Shown piece by piece: positions 45,222 through 54,426 of a stretch of 56,642 bases of DNA. The translations under genes and the position numbers were made by a program. The DNA lies in the NCBI GenBank assembly GCA_910585905.1, contig CAJUID010000016.1, positions 1-56,642 on the forward strand, written 5' to 3'. The first letter of the stretch is position 1. The number at the start of each line of letters is the position of its first letter. Source of the DNA: an uncultured Lachnospiraceae bacterium. Lineage in GTDB: Bacteria > Bacillota > Clostridia > Lachnospirales > Lachnospiraceae. The notes under the pieces are model-generated. The model saw nothing but the letters and a program-made list of their open reading frames with translations. It searched no databases and had not been told where the DNA came from.

Positions 45222-45977
45222 TCAATCCACATCCCGCACTTTAAATCGGATAATCCCAAGCACTGTGCAGATTCCCCCAATAACAAACAGTATCCCAATA
45301 AACTTAAACTGCTTTACCGCTTCTAATTGATAATCCAAAGCACATGACTGCATATTTTCAATCCAATACGTGTAGAAATACTCTTTCTTTGTCCAATAAT
45401 GCAAAAGCATAGATGCCGTTTCCCCACCAAGCAAAAACATAACATTAAGGCCAATAGATAGTCCGCCCGAACGCGCAAAATGTGCAATCAGCATTGTTAT
45501 TGCTGAATAACTCCAGATTACTACAATCTGCCCTACAACAACAAGAAGAAACCTTCCAGGGGAAATACTTCCAAACCCATAACACAATCCTGCCACAATA
45601 GATAATAAAGCAGCCATTGACAATGCGATCACCGTCATAGCAGTGGACAGTGCAATATATTGCCCTAATGCAATCTGCACTCTGGATGCACCACGGCTGA
45701 CTACCTGCCTGATTGTCCTGTTGGTATACTCATTCGAAATCATTCCACCCACAAATAGAGCGATAAATATCAAAAAAAACGATCCCAACATAAAGCCCGC
45801 AAATACATGAATCCCTCTTGTTCCCTCTAACACCTCTCCCCAGATTCCTCCTGCAAATTTGCCATAAAGGAATGCAAAAATCTGTATTAATACCATGCCA
45901 AAAAGGCACAACGCCGTCACAAGTGTAACTTTACTCCTTACAACTTTATAAAATTCACTCTTCATAATATCTAACAT
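45222..45977 (-). CDS. ABC-2 type transporter permease
   Basis: This 251-residue protein starts at 45977, one base after the stop of the ATPase gene and 8 nt after GGGGG. Six membrane segments; ISNEYTNRTIRQVVSRGASR is the typical cytoplasmic motif of ABC-2 permeases linked to bacteriocin immunity or drug export. It would pair with the ATPase encoded just upstream. Confidence 0.92.
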   Translation of the reverse strand: MLDIMKSEFYKVVRSKVTLVTALCLFGMVLIQIFAFLYGKFAGGIWGEVLEGTRGIHVFAGFMLGSFFLIFIALFVGGMISNEYTNRTIRQVVSRGASRVQIALGQYIALSTAMTVIALSMAALLSIVAGLCYGFGSISPGRFLLVVVGQIVVIWSYSAITMLIAHFARSGGLSIGLNVMFLLGGETASMLLHYWTKKEYFYTYWIENMQSCALDYQLEAVKQFKFIGILFVIGGICTVLGIIRFKVRDVD

Positions 45978-45978
45978 C

Positions 45979-46887
45979 TTAGTATCCCCCCATTCTATCC
46001 ACAAAGTACATCTCCATATCCTGCCCCTCAACTGCCAGATAGGAAACCTGCACATCGTTCTGCACAAGGGCCTGGTTCATCAGTGCAGCACGTTCAAACT
46101 GCTCATAAATACATAGTGTCTGATCTTCCAGAACTTTGCACTCTGTCACATTGCATTTCTCCGCCAAAACCTTCTTTGCCTTTTCGCTGTCATTTACCGC
46201 AATATGAAGATAATGCTTCACACGATTCTCCAACTCCTCTGCGCTAAATTCTTCCACCAGCACGCCAGAATTAATAATGCCATACTTTGTTGCAATCTTT
46301 CCGAGTTCTCCTAAAATATGGGAAGACATCAGTATTGTAATCTGCTTCTTTGCATGAAGCTCTAACAAAAGTTCACGGATCTCCCTGATCCCTGCTGGGT
46401 CAAGCCCGTTCATCGGCTCATCAAGAACTAAAAACTCTGGATCTCCCAAAAGCGCTATCGCTACAGAAAGCCTCTGCTTCATTCCAAGTGAAAATTTTTT
46501 CGCTTTCTTCTTTCCAGTATCCGGCAATCCCACCAGGTTCAAGAGTGCATTAATATCCGTTGTCTTCTCACACCCCTGCATTTTGCTATAATATGTTAGG
46601 TTTTCTTTGGCAGTCATCCCCGGATAAAGTGCCGGCTGCTCTATGACACAGCCTATCTTTTTCCGCCCGGCCCCCAAATTATTGGAACCAAATAAGGTGA
46701 AACCTCCCTCTGTTGCCCTCGTCAATCCACAGACCATCTTCATCAGCGTAGTCTTCCCTGCGCCGTTTTTTCCAATAAATCCATAAATATCGCCTTTTTC
46801 CACATGCATATTTACATGGTCTACTACGTTTTTCCCTCTGTAGGTTTTTGTAAGCCCACTCGTTGTCAGTACATCCATACCACTCAT
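45979..46887 (-). CDS. ABC transporter ATP-binding protein (BcrA-like)
   Basis: This 302-residue ATPase has Walker A GFIGKNGAGKTTLM, Q-loop VIEQPALYPGMTA, signature SLGMKQRLSVA, Walker B FLVLDEPMNGLDP and the H-loop in MSSHILGEL. Such proteins power antibiotic or bacteriocin resistance exporters or small-molecule efflux. The start ATG at 46887 sits 3 nt from GGAGG; ATG 46878 is an alternative. The 267-bp gap upstream (46888-47154) contains a AAGATA-AGAA-TATCTT hairpin (46998-47017 region) but no gene. Confidence 0.94.
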   Translation of the reverse strand: MSGMDVLTTSGLTKTYRGKNVVDHVNMHVEKGDIYGFIGKNGAGKTTLMKMVCGLTRATEGGFTLFGSNNLGAGRKKIGCVIEQPALYPGMTAKENLTYYSKMQGCEKTTDINALLNLVGLPDTGKKKAKKFSLGMKQRLSVAIALLGDPEFLVLDEPMNGLDPAGIREIRELLLELHAKKQITILMSSHILGELGKIATKYGIINSGVLVEEFSAEELENRVKHYLHIAVNDSEKAKKVLAEKCNVTECKVLEDQTLCIYEQFERAALMNQALVQNDVQVSYLAVEGQDMEMYFVDRMGGY

Positions 46888-47103
46888 TCTCCTCCTTTTT
46901 TTCATTTTGATATTTTCTTACAAGAAAGTTACCGCCCAAGACCTTAATTATAAAAGTCTTAAATTCTTAAAATGGCCGCTGCGCTACAGTGTGATTTCTT
47001 ATAAGATAAGAATATCTTACCAGATAAAGGTTTATATAACATAAATCTAACCTTAACGTTTGGTTAAAAGGTACGCTAACTACACTATGAAAAGTTTCTA
47101 AAT

Positions 47104-47141
47104 AAGTTAAAAACAGAGGAATACGCATTGGCATTCCTCTG
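47104..47141 (-). terminator. Terminator of argC
   Basis: Minus strand CAGAGGAAT and ATTCCTCTG arms followed by TTTTTAAC, 14 bp after the argC stop. Confidence 0.75.
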
Positions 47142-47154
47142 CAAATCAATATTT

Positions 47155-48102
47155 TTATAAATTCAGTCCCTTATCTTCACTACATCCCAGCACCAGATTC
47201 ATACATTGGATTGCAGCACCGGATGCACCTTTTCCCAAATTATCGAACTGCGCTGACAATACCACGCGTTCTTTATTTCCAGTAACATATATCTTTAGTC
47301 CATCCCAACCAGACAGACCATTGCCAGGCAGAAAGCCGCTGGCAGCCACTCCGTCATCGGCACCGCATACTTCCACAAACTTCTGCCCTGCAAAATAATT
47401 AGCGAAAAATTCACGCAATGTCTCCGGCGTCTGCTCCCCCTGCAGCATATCTGTATATAACGGCACAGACACCACCATCCCACTATAATAATCATCAATG
47501 ATAGGAGAAAAAAGCGGTACCCTGACAAGCCCTGTCACCTTCTGCATTTCCTTTAAATGCTTATGCTGCTGTGAAAGCGCATACTCCCTCGCAGAATCAA
47601 ATTCCTTTGGGCGGTTCTCATCTGCATAAGCAGCTATCGTGTTTTTTCCACCACCACTATACCCAGTCAGCGAAAAACTCGCAATTGGATAATCTTTCGG
47701 CAATATCCCTCCTGCAACAAGCGGATACACCAGAGAAATAAAGCCCGTCGCATGACAGCCTGGAACAGCAATCCTCTTTCCGTTTACAATGTTCCCACGA
47801 TGTTTCTCAGACAGCTCTGGAAAACCATATGCCCAGCCTTCTTCAGTACGGTGCGCTGTAGAGGTATCAATAATACACACATTCTCGTTTTCTACCAAAG
47901 ACACGGATTCCTTAGCAGCCATATCCGGCAAACACAAAAATGCAATATCTACAGAATTAATTAATTTCTTCCTCTCCTGTGGGTCTTTCCTTTTGTCTGG
48001 ATCAATCCTTAATATTTCCACATCATCCCTGCCCTGAAAACGCTCATCAATCCGCAGGCCCGTCGTTCCCTCACTGCCATCAATAAAAATCTTTGTCTTC
48101 AT
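47155..48102 (-). CDS. argC: N-acetyl-gamma-glutamyl-phosphate reductase, short (type 2) form
   Basis: This 315-residue NADPH enzyme carries out the third step of arginine synthesis. It begins KIFIDGSEGTTGLRIDERF, the nucleotide-binding start of the short class. The catalytic Cys is in AVPGCHATGF, and FSLTGYSGGGKNTIAAY is typical. The other arg genes are not in this window. It starts 2 bases after the stop of the Dabb-family gene, an odd pairing. Confidence 0.95.
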   Translation of the reverse strand: MKTKIFIDGSEGTTGLRIDERFQGRDDVEILRIDPDKRKDPQERKKLINSVDIAFLCLPDMAAKESVSLVENENVCIIDTSTAHRTEEGWAYGFPELSEKHRGNIVNGKRIAVPGCHATGFISLVYPLVAGGILPKDYPIASFSLTGYSGGGKNTIAAYADENRPKEFDSAREYALSQQHKHLKEMQKVTGLVRVPLFSPIIDDYYSGMVVSVPLYTDMLQGEQTPETLREFFANYFAGQKFVEVCGADDGVAASGFLPGNGLSGWDGLKIYVTGNKERVVLSAQFDNLGKGASGAAIQCMNLVLGCSEDKGLNL

Positions 48103-48104
48103 AA

Positions 48105-48419
48105 TTAAATATTCTCCATTTCGTAATCAATGCAGGCACGGCTTTTGCGCACCTTTGTAATAAACGCACCGAATGCCTTATGGTCTGAATGGCTCTGATA
48201 TGCATTTAAGCCATCCATATCCTCAAAATCACATACAAGTGCAATATCATAATTAGTCTGGTCTGCCTCTGGCGCATTTGTCACCACTTGATAAGCTTTT
48301 AGGCTTGGCACCTTTTCTCTCAGTGCTTCTGCCTTCTCCCTAGCCAACTCCCTATTTTCCCGGCGGCTTCTCCCCTCCGCTTCCTCTAATAATTCAAACA
48401 TTACAATATGCCTAATCAT
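48105..48419 (-). CDS. Dabb (stress-responsive alpha/beta barrel) protein
   Basis: This 104-residue protein starts at 48419 (MIRHIVMFEL) behind GGGGGA; the longer frame runs into a R1 repeat. It follows the ferredoxin-like Dabb pattern: the His and FEL at the start, LKAYQVVTNAPEADQTNYDI, LVCDFEDMDGLNAYQSHSDH and a C-terminal IDYE. Dabb proteins form dimeric barrels, often with unknown substrates. It probably shares a transcript with argC. Confidence 0.88.
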   Translation of the reverse strand: MIRHIVMFELLEEAEGRSRRENRELAREKAEALREKVPSLKAYQVVTNAPEADQTNYDIALVCDFEDMDGLNAYQSHSDHKAFGAFITKVRKSRACIDYEMENI

Positions 48420-48449
48420 ATTTATCCCCCATCTTTCTACATTTTGATT

Positions 48450-48541
48450 CTCGCGTACGCAACGAGCCAAACGCAATGCTCCTTTGCACTTGGCGACTGC
48501 GCGCGGGTCACATACCCCGTTGCTTGCAGCGGGGTTGTTGA
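48450..48541. repeat. R1 element, copy 4 (internally deleted)
   Basis: On the plus strand CTCGCGTACGCAACGAGCC, GTGCAAAGGAGCAT-type hairpin (reversed), GACTGCGCGCGGGTCA, then CCCCGTTGCTTGCAGCGGGG. The middle hairpins of copies 1 and 2 are missing. The flank before CTCGCG is TTTTGATT. It lies about 30 bp upstream of the Dabb start codon, in the opposite orientation to copies 1-3. Confidence 0.7.
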
Positions 48542-48702
48542 TTGCCTTTTTTCCATTCTACATTGTTTTCCTATTGTAACACGAAGAAAAATGAATGACA
48601 ATTTATTTTGGCAGAAGAATGGAAATCCAAACATTTATATGGTAATGTATAGGGCAGAAGAAAATATCAAAAACGCACCCTCTCACTGGTGCGCTAACAA
48701 AA

Positions 48703-48835
48703 ATAGTGTGAAAAATATATCTAAGGCAGCAAAAAAAGCTACCTAAGATATATTAAATTTCACACAGGAAAAATGCAAAATCAGCATTTTTCATCACTAT
48801 TTGAGCCGCCAAAGGCGGCATGGAGGATTAATATG
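48703..48835 (+). repeat. R4 inverted repeat element, copy A; carries trmB ribosome site and start
   Basis: Three hairpins in a row: a long stem GTGTGAAAAATATATCTAAG...with its complement ending TTTCACAC; AAAAATGC/GCATTTTT; GCCGCC/GGCGGC. It ends in TGGAGGATTAATATG, the trmB start. It is about 97% identical to copy B at 50919-51049, which is inverted. Confidence 0.85.
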
Positions 48836-49483
48836 AGGCTAAGAAATGTTAAAGGTTCCCAGGAACGGATTTTAGAAAACCCATATACGATACAGACAGA
48901 CGGAACAAACGGAGATAACTACAAAGGATTATGGAACAAAAATATTTTTCACAATAACCACCCAATCCACATAGAAATTGGCATGGGAAAAGGACAATTT
49001 ATCACCACACTGGCAAAAGAAAACCCAGATATTAATTTTATAGGTATTGAGAAATATTCCAGCGTATTAGTGCGCGCTTTAGACAAAAGGGAAGAATTAG
49101 AGACAAACAACCTGATCTTTGTGCGCATGGACGCCGAAGACCTCACCTCCTACTTTGCAGAAGGCGAAATCTCAAAAGTGTACCTAAACTTCTCCGACCC
49201 ATGGCCAAAAGACCGCCACGCCAAACGGCGCCTGACCTCTGTAAACTTCCTGGCCCGTTACGATAACATCCTACAATCGGACGGGCTGCTGCAGTTTAAA
49301 ACAGACAACCGCCCCCTTTTTGACTTCTCTCTCGAACAACTAAATGAAGCCGGTTGGATGCTTGATGAATCCACATTTGACCTGCATAAAAACGGCCCGG
49401 CTCCAAATAATATTATGACTGAATATGAAGAAAAATTTTATGCTATGGGAAACCCAATCTGCCGTTTTACAGCACATAGATAG
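48833..49483 (+). CDS. trmB: tRNA (guanine-N7-)-methyltransferase
   Basis: This 216-residue SAM-dependent enzyme makes m7G46 in tRNA. It begins MRLRNVKGSQERI, the family norm; the open frame extends 20 codons further but only through R4. Motifs: EIGMGKGQFI (SAM site), FIGIEKYSSVLVRAL, VRMDAEDL, YLNFSDPWPKDRHAKRRL and FKTDNRPLFDFS. It ends 6 bases from the convergent AI-2E-family gene. Confidence 0.97.
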   Translation: MRLRNVKGSQERILENPYTIQTDGTNGDNYKGLWNKNIFHNNHPIHIEIGMGKGQFITTLAKENPDINFIGIEKYSSVLVRALDKREELETNNLIFVRMDAEDLTSYFAEGEISKVYLNFSDPWPKDRHAKRRLTSVNFLARYDNILQSDGLLQFKTDNRPLFDFSLEQLNEAGWMLDESTFDLHKNGPAPNNIMTEYEEKFYAMGNPICRFTAHR

Positions 49484-49489
49484 CATAAA

Positions 49490-50761
49490 TTATTTCTTTT
49501 GTTCACCAAACTCATTTAGTGCCCTGACCTTCTTTCCAGAAAGCCTTGCACTGATTAATTTATTCATCAAAAAGGCAACAACTGCAACAACCGGCACGCC
49601 GATAAACATGCCAAGCACTCCAAAATATGCCCCACCAAGTGTTATCGCAAAGATAACCCAGATTGGGCTAAGTCCCGTAGACTGCCCCAAGAGGCGAGGT
49701 CCTAAAATCAAGCCGTCAAACTGCTGGATAGCCAAAATCATAATAGCAAAGATTAACGCCGCTTCCCAGTCCGTACACAGATAGATTAGTACGCCCGGAA
49801 CGGCTCCAATAAATGGCCCAAAATATGGTATCATATTTGTAATACCGACAATAACACTTAAAAGCACAGAGTACGGCAGCCCAATTATATTCATAACCAC
49901 ACAACAGATACAGCCAATAATCAGAGAATCAATTGCCTTACTAATCAAAAAAGCCCCAAAAATATCATTACATTCGCGGAACGTAGTACAAAACGCATCC
50001 CCTTTTTCTTCTGAAAGAAAAGCATACACGACCCTCTTTGCCTGAAAACGGAACTTGTCTTTGCTATATATCATATAGATTGAAATAAATATTCCAAGAA
50101 TACTATTAATTGCCAGCTTCACGATAGAAACTGAAACGGAATAAAGCATTGGGACAATGCTGCCAACAAGATTTGTTCCATAATTCATCAGGTTTGGTAG
50201 CATCTTATTAAACTGTTCATCAACAAACTTAAAATCTACATCAGGATACCGCTCCTGAAGATAGGACAATTCTTTCATCACCTGCCTGTACATTGAAGGA
50301 ATCTTTTCAGTCAGTTCCTGAATACTCTGCCCCATCTGCGGAATGACAAAGACAAAAGCAATTGCAATAAACCCTAACACTACCACATAAGCAATCGCAA
50401 TAGAAATCACTTTTACTATTTTCTCCGCCTTCCCCTTTGTAATAAACCGCTCAATCATCCCCTGAATCTTTGCCACAAGCGGTATCAAAAAATATGCCGC
50501 CAGCGTTCCAATAAAGAAAGGAGAGAGCACGCCAAATAAATTAGATATAAATGCCTTCGTCTCTCCCCAATGAGAAACCAGTATATAAATTAAGATTGAT
50601 GCCGTAATCACAAACAATGCATAGCGGCAGACAGACATATATTTGGGGTTAATCTGCAGCCAATGGACTGGCTTACGCTCCTCTTTATGGTTCTGTACTT
50701 TTTCCTTCTCTTTCTCCACATGACTATGTATTACTTGAGATGTCTTGCTCTTTTCTGCCAT
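49490..50761 (-). CDS. AI-2E/PerM-family transporter
   Basis: This about 423-residue membrane protein has about eight membrane segments and a charged N-terminal extension (HVEKEKEKVQNHKEE). IPYFGPFIGAVPGVLIYL and LILGPRLLGQSTGLSPIWV are the conserved C-terminal motifs. Despite the name, many members are Na+/H+ antiporters or of unknown substrate. The start is uncertain: ATG 50761 is favoured but AGGAG is very close, and GTG 50797 is possible. Confidence 0.9.
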   Translation of the reverse strand: MAEKSKTSQVIHSHVEKEKEKVQNHKEERKPVHWLQINPKYMSVCRYALFVITASILIYILVSHWGETKAFISNLFGVLSPFFIGTLAAYFLIPLVAKIQGMIERFITKGKAEKIVKVISIAIAYVVVLGFIAIAFVFVIPQMGQSIQELTEKIPSMYRQVMKELSYLQERYPDVDFKFVDEQFNKMLPNLMNYGTNLVGSIVPMLYSVSVSIVKLAINSILGIFISIYMIYSKDKFRFQAKRVVYAFLSEEKGDAFCTTFRECNDIFGAFLISKAIDSLIIGCICCVVMNIIGLPYSVLLSVIVGITNMIPYFGPFIGAVPGVLIYLCTDWEAALIFAIMILAIQQFDGLILGPRLLGQSTGLSPIWVIFAITLGGAYFGVLGMFIGVPVVAVVAFLMNKLISARLSGKKVRALNEFGEQKK

Positions 50762-50918
50762 ACTCCTAAAAAACCTCTCTTTCCCTCGAAAAGTCACAAA
50801 TTACGTTACCTAAGAGTATAGCCTATTTTTCCCTGTTTGAAAACATATCCAAAAATATTTAAGCTATCTTTAAGATTCCAGGTTGCTACTACATCCCCAG
50901 CAACAGCCCTGCATCTAA

Positions 50919-51049
50919 CATATTAATCTCCATTCCGCCTTTGGCGGCTCAAATAGTGATGAAAAATGCTGATTTTGCATTTTCCCTGTGTGAAATTTAA
51001 TATATCTTAGGTAGCTTTTTTGCTGCCTTAGATATATTTTTCACACTAT
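50919..51049 (-). repeat. R4 inverted repeat element, copy B; supplies a permease stop codon
   Basis: On the minus strand it reads ATAGTGTGAAAAATATATC to GGCGGAATGGAGATTAATATG. The TAG in its first bases is the stop codon of the ABC permease (51046-51048). It differs from copy A only by one A in a loop, one G in GGAGG and two substitutions. Confidence 0.85.
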
Positions 51050-52197
51050 CGCTCCTGCTGCTGATATTTCACAATCGCCATTCCAATCCCAGCCAGCGCA
51101 AAAACAAACAGTATCTGTATTCCCATTCCTGAGAGTACCTGCCTTCCCACAGCACTGGAAATGTTTTCGTGCTCCATCAAAAGGATATTGACTGTCTCAT
51201 ACCAGTACACTGGCAGGAATTTTGCTATCATTTTGACCTGTGCCCCCATTACCTCAAGCGGCACAAAAACACCACATAGAAAACAGATGCCAAGAGAAAG
51301 CGGTGTTGTAACTGTATTTGCCTGCATCTCGCTCTTTATTAATACACCAACTAAAAAAGCAATTTCTAATGCCACAAGCATGTTCAGAAATCCATTAGCC
51401 AAATACCAAACGATATTTTTCTCTGCCACGATATCATGATTATATATCAGAAATAGGCAAAAAATGCAGGCAATATACATAATGACGCCAACCGCAAAGA
51501 AAGCCAAAAGCATTTCTCCGTTTTGCTTTTTCAATGACACAGAAGATGCCATTAATCTGTTTTTTACCTCTCTTTTCCGGAACAAGAACAAAATTTTTCC
51601 CAATACTCCCCCAAAAGTAGCAAGGAACAGATAAGGAAGGAACTGGAAAAATCCCCCATGCGCCGGCTGTTCACCGCCATTTCCGTTTAGGTCTTCCAAT
51701 GTCACTTTGCCTTCTTTATGCCCCATTACCTTCTGGCTACCTTCCCGAATACTATATCCGGCTGCCTGATACGTGCAGACATTCCGCACAAAATTATTAA
51801 TCTGCTGTTCCAGATATATCCCACTATAGCTTCCAGGGCTATTAGTAAGATGAATCCCTGTTTCCCCTTTTCCTGCATTCTCCTCAAACCCCTTTAAGAT
51901 TTGCAAGATAACACTTTGTTTCTGATAATATAATTCTTCCGAAAGCCTTGCCTTGTCATCCTTTGCCAATGTAATGCTGTGCTTTTCTTTTAAATATGTT
52001 ATGAGCTGCTTTGATAGTTCGCTCTGATCCAGATCTACAATCGCAACATTTATCTTCCGGGCAGCAAATCCCCCTTTATCCTCCTTTTGGACAGCGGCAT
52101 TCATAATAATTGCAATTCCAAGGAAGATGCCAAAATACATCAGCACAATACCAATATTCTTCCGCGTCATTTTAAGATAGCCCTTAAATACTGTCAT
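51046..52197 (-). CDS. ABC-2 type permease (second subunit)
   Basis: This 383-residue protein starts behind GGAGGG and overlaps the first permease by 14 bp. One N-terminal membrane segment, a large extracellular domain (residues 40-190), then five membrane segments, with FLCGVFVPLEVMG as a typical ABC-2 motif. Stop codon and downstream hairpin lie in R4, so the native end QQQER may have been altered. Forms a heterodimer exporter with the next two genes. Confidence 0.9.
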   Translation of the reverse strand: MTVFKGYLKMTRKNIGIVLMYFGIFLGIAIIMNAAVQKEDKGGFAARKINVAIVDLDQSELSKQLITYLKEKHSITLAKDDKARLSEELYYQKQSVILQILKGFEENAGKGETGIHLTNSPGSYSGIYLEQQINNFVRNVCTYQAAGYSIREGSQKVMGHKEGKVTLEDLNGNGGEQPAHGGFFQFLPYLFLATFGGVLGKILFLFRKREVKNRLMASSVSLKKQNGEMLLAFFAVGVIMYIACIFCLFLIYNHDIVAEKNIVWYLANGFLNMLVALEIAFLVGVLIKSEMQANTVTTPLSLGICFLCGVFVPLEVMGAQVKMIAKFLPVYWYETVNILLMEHENISSAVGRQVLSGMGIQILFVFALAGIGMAIVKYQQQER

Positions 52198-53320
52198 ATC
52201 GAACCCTCCTTACCATAAAAAAGTTGCCGATCAAAAAGATAACTGCCCAAACTGCCATTGACAGGACATCTCTTGTGTATCTGGATGCATCCTCATAAAT
52301 TGTCATGCTATAAAATGCATCACTGATTAATGCGCTTGGATTTATTCTGTTGATAATCGGACAATACTCCTCAATCAGTCCCTTTATCCCACCGACCATC
52401 AGGCCAGACAAAAAGCTGCTTCCCAGGCTGACAGCAAGCAGAATGGCAATTTTAGTCCCCTCTTTCCATTTGCCGACGCTTCCCACCAGCATACCCATGG
52501 CAACGCCGATTAAACAACCCACAAAGGAAACTAAAATTATTTTTCCAATATCATCACCTAAATCCAGTTTTAGGACACCAGTCATATACCCCAGTAGAAC
52601 CAAGATGTCCACAAAGTTAATGACACAGATCAAAATGAAGTCCGAAAGAATAATCTTCATCTTGCCAGTTGCCCCAAGACATCGCCTCGCCCCCACCGGA
52701 TAAATATTTGCCTGAATCATCATAGATGCCTCAAACCCTAGAAAACAGCCAAACATACAAGTCATTGCAATCAAGGAAAAGAAATACTGAATCATCCCGT
52801 CTGTCTCTTTCCCCCCAAGTGATGCCTCTTTCACATACTCCGCCTGCATAGCAGAACCGCTTAAATGTTTCATAAGTTCTGGCAGATTCTCTGGTTTTTC
52901 CCTTGATACATTCTGCACTATTTCCAAACCGCCCTGATAGGATTCCAGAAATGACTGCAGCACACTTTCCTCCACTCCGGTTCCGGCTACCAAAAGCTCT
53001 GGTTCTTTATCAATATAAAAAATCCCGCAGATTTTTCCATCTTTTAAAAGCGATTTTGCCTTTTTATCTGTCATCTCTTCTGTCTTAATTAAGTCCTCCG
53101 CCTCTTCCTCAATATCTCCCAAAAAAGTCTGAAACGTTTTTGCCTGCCTCGACTCATCCCTAACAACAACTGCAGTGTCAATACATTCCAGGTTTGTATC
53201 AATATTTCCGAATGTCACATAAAAAAGAGTACATAAAATTAATGGAAATAATAAGGACCAAAACATCGTTGTCCTGTCACGCAAAAGGCTCAAAAAACGA
53301 TATTTCATTAATTGTATCAT
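52184..53320 (-). CDS. ABC-2 type permease (first subunit)
   Basis: This 378-residue protein has MKYRFLSLLRDRTTMFWSLLFPLIL, an N-terminal segment, an outside domain (30-170) and five further segments. The layout is that of YhgE/NatB-like ABC-2 permeases. The ribosome site is weak. It lies 144 bp after the ATPase gene; that gap contains a GCCTCA...TGAGGC hairpin (53333-53365) and a GGTGAAAG/CTTTCACC pair, maybe a processing or attenuation structure. Confidence 0.9.
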   Translation of the reverse strand: MIQLMKYRFLSLLRDRTTMFWSLLFPLILCTLFYVTFGNIDTNLECIDTAVVVRDESRQAKTFQTFLGDIEEEAEDLIKTEEMTDKKAKSLLKDGKICGIFYIDKEPELLVAGTGVEESVLQSFLESYQGGLEIVQNVSREKPENLPELMKHLSGSAMQAEYVKEASLGGKETDGMIQYFFSLIAMTCMFGCFLGFEASMMIQANIYPVGARRCLGATGKMKIILSDFILICVINFVDILVLLGYMTGVLKLDLGDDIGKIILVSFVGCLIGVAMGMLVGSVGKWKEGTKIAILLAVSLGSSFLSGLMVGGIKGLIEEYCPIINRINPSALISDAFYSMTIYEDASRYTRDVLSMAVWAVIFLIGNFFMVRRVRYDSI

Positions 53321-53332
53321 AATTTATACCAA

Positions 53333-53366
53333 GCCTCATGAAAATTCTTGCATTTTCATTTGAGGC
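53333..53366. repeat. Hairpin between ATPase and permease genes
   Basis: GCCTCATGAAAAT and ATTTTCATTTGAGGC are complementary except for one bulge. It lies in the 144-bp gap of an otherwise tight ABC operon. Confidence 0.45.
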
Positions 53367-53464
53367 ACAAACACAAGCGGTGAAAGATATGTGTTTGCTT
53401 TTTATCCTTCCCTCTTTTTTTCTTTCACCCTTTCCAAACTTCTTTCAGTTGATAACCCAAAGAC

Positions 53465-54394
53465 CTAATCTCTAAGCTCTTTGCCAGTAATTTCTAAAAA
53501 TACATCATTTAGTGTCGGCATTTCAGAAAAAATTTTCCCAAAAGAAATTTCCTTCTCCTGTAGATAATGCAGTACCCTCATTAGATTCTGTTTTGCACCG
53601 CTGCAGCAGACAACTAATTTTTGATTTTTATAATCCGTCTGAAATACATGCGGCAGTTCTTTTATCTCCTGAAGCTGCTCTTTGTCCAGCGCAATTCCCT
53701 CAATCGTAATACGTTCCCCCATTTTAATCATCCGCTTTAACTCTTCTTTTGTCCCCGATGCAATATTCCTCCCATGATCAAGAATCGCAATTCTAGTACA
53801 AATCTGCTCCACCTCTTCCATATAGTGGGAAGTGTAAATAATCGTCGCCCCATCTTTATTTAATTTTTGAATGCCCTCCAGAATATGATTGCGGCTCTGT
53901 GGGTCTACTGCCACAGTCGGCTCATCCAGAATGACTAGCTTTGGCTTATGGGCAATCCCGCAAGCAATATTCAAACGACGCAATAATCCACCAGACAATT
54001 GGTTCGGCCGCATTTTTCTGTGGCTCTCAAGCCCGACAAAATCAATTGCCTCCTCCACACACTCTCTGCGCTTCACTTTATCCTTAATATAAAGGCCACA
54101 GAAATAATCAATATTTTCCACAACACTAAGTTCCTGAAACACTGCTACTTCCTGCGGCACAATTCCAATCTTCCGCTTAATATCATAACTGTCTGGGTGC
54201 ATTTCCCTGCCAAATAACGTAATCTCCCCTTTATCATATTTGAGCAATGCCAACAGACAGCTGATCGCTGTAGTCTTTCCGCAGCCATTCGGTCCCAGCA
54301 GCCCAAATACTTCTCCCTCTAATATCTCTAGATTTAAATGGTCAAGCGCGACCAGATCACCGTACCGCTTAACAAGATTTTTAATTTGAATCAT
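53465..54394 (-). CDS. ABC transporter ATP-binding protein
   Basis: This 309-residue ATPase starts at 54394 behind GGAGG. Walker A GLLGPNGCGKTTAI, Q-loop VPQEVAVFQELSV, signature LSGGLLRRLNIA, Walker B VILDEPTVAVDP, H-loop YTSHYMEEV. The DrrA/NatA-type C-terminal extension follows. It energises the two permeases, probably for drug, lipid or peptide export. Confidence 0.95.
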   Translation of the reverse strand: MIQIKNLVKRYGDLVALDHLNLEILEGEVFGLLGPNGCGKTTAISCLLALLKYDKGEITLFGREMHPDSYDIKRKIGIVPQEVAVFQELSVVENIDYFCGLYIKDKVKRRECVEEAIDFVGLESHRKMRPNQLSGGLLRRLNIACGIAHKPKLVILDEPTVAVDPQSRNHILEGIQKLNKDGATIIYTSHYMEEVEQICTRIAILDHGRNIASGTKEELKRMIKMGERITIEGIALDKEQLQEIKELPHVFQTDYKNQKLVVCCSGAKQNLMRVLHYLQEKEISFGKIFSEMPTLNDVFLEITGKELRD

Positions 54395-54426
54395 TTTTTC
54401 CTCCAATCTGCTTCATACAATAACGA

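Noticed and set aside
48773..48832. Longer trmB start (20 extra codons)
   Set aside because: These codons are R4 repeat sequence. The family starts with MRLRNVKG and the ribosome site fits ATG 48833.
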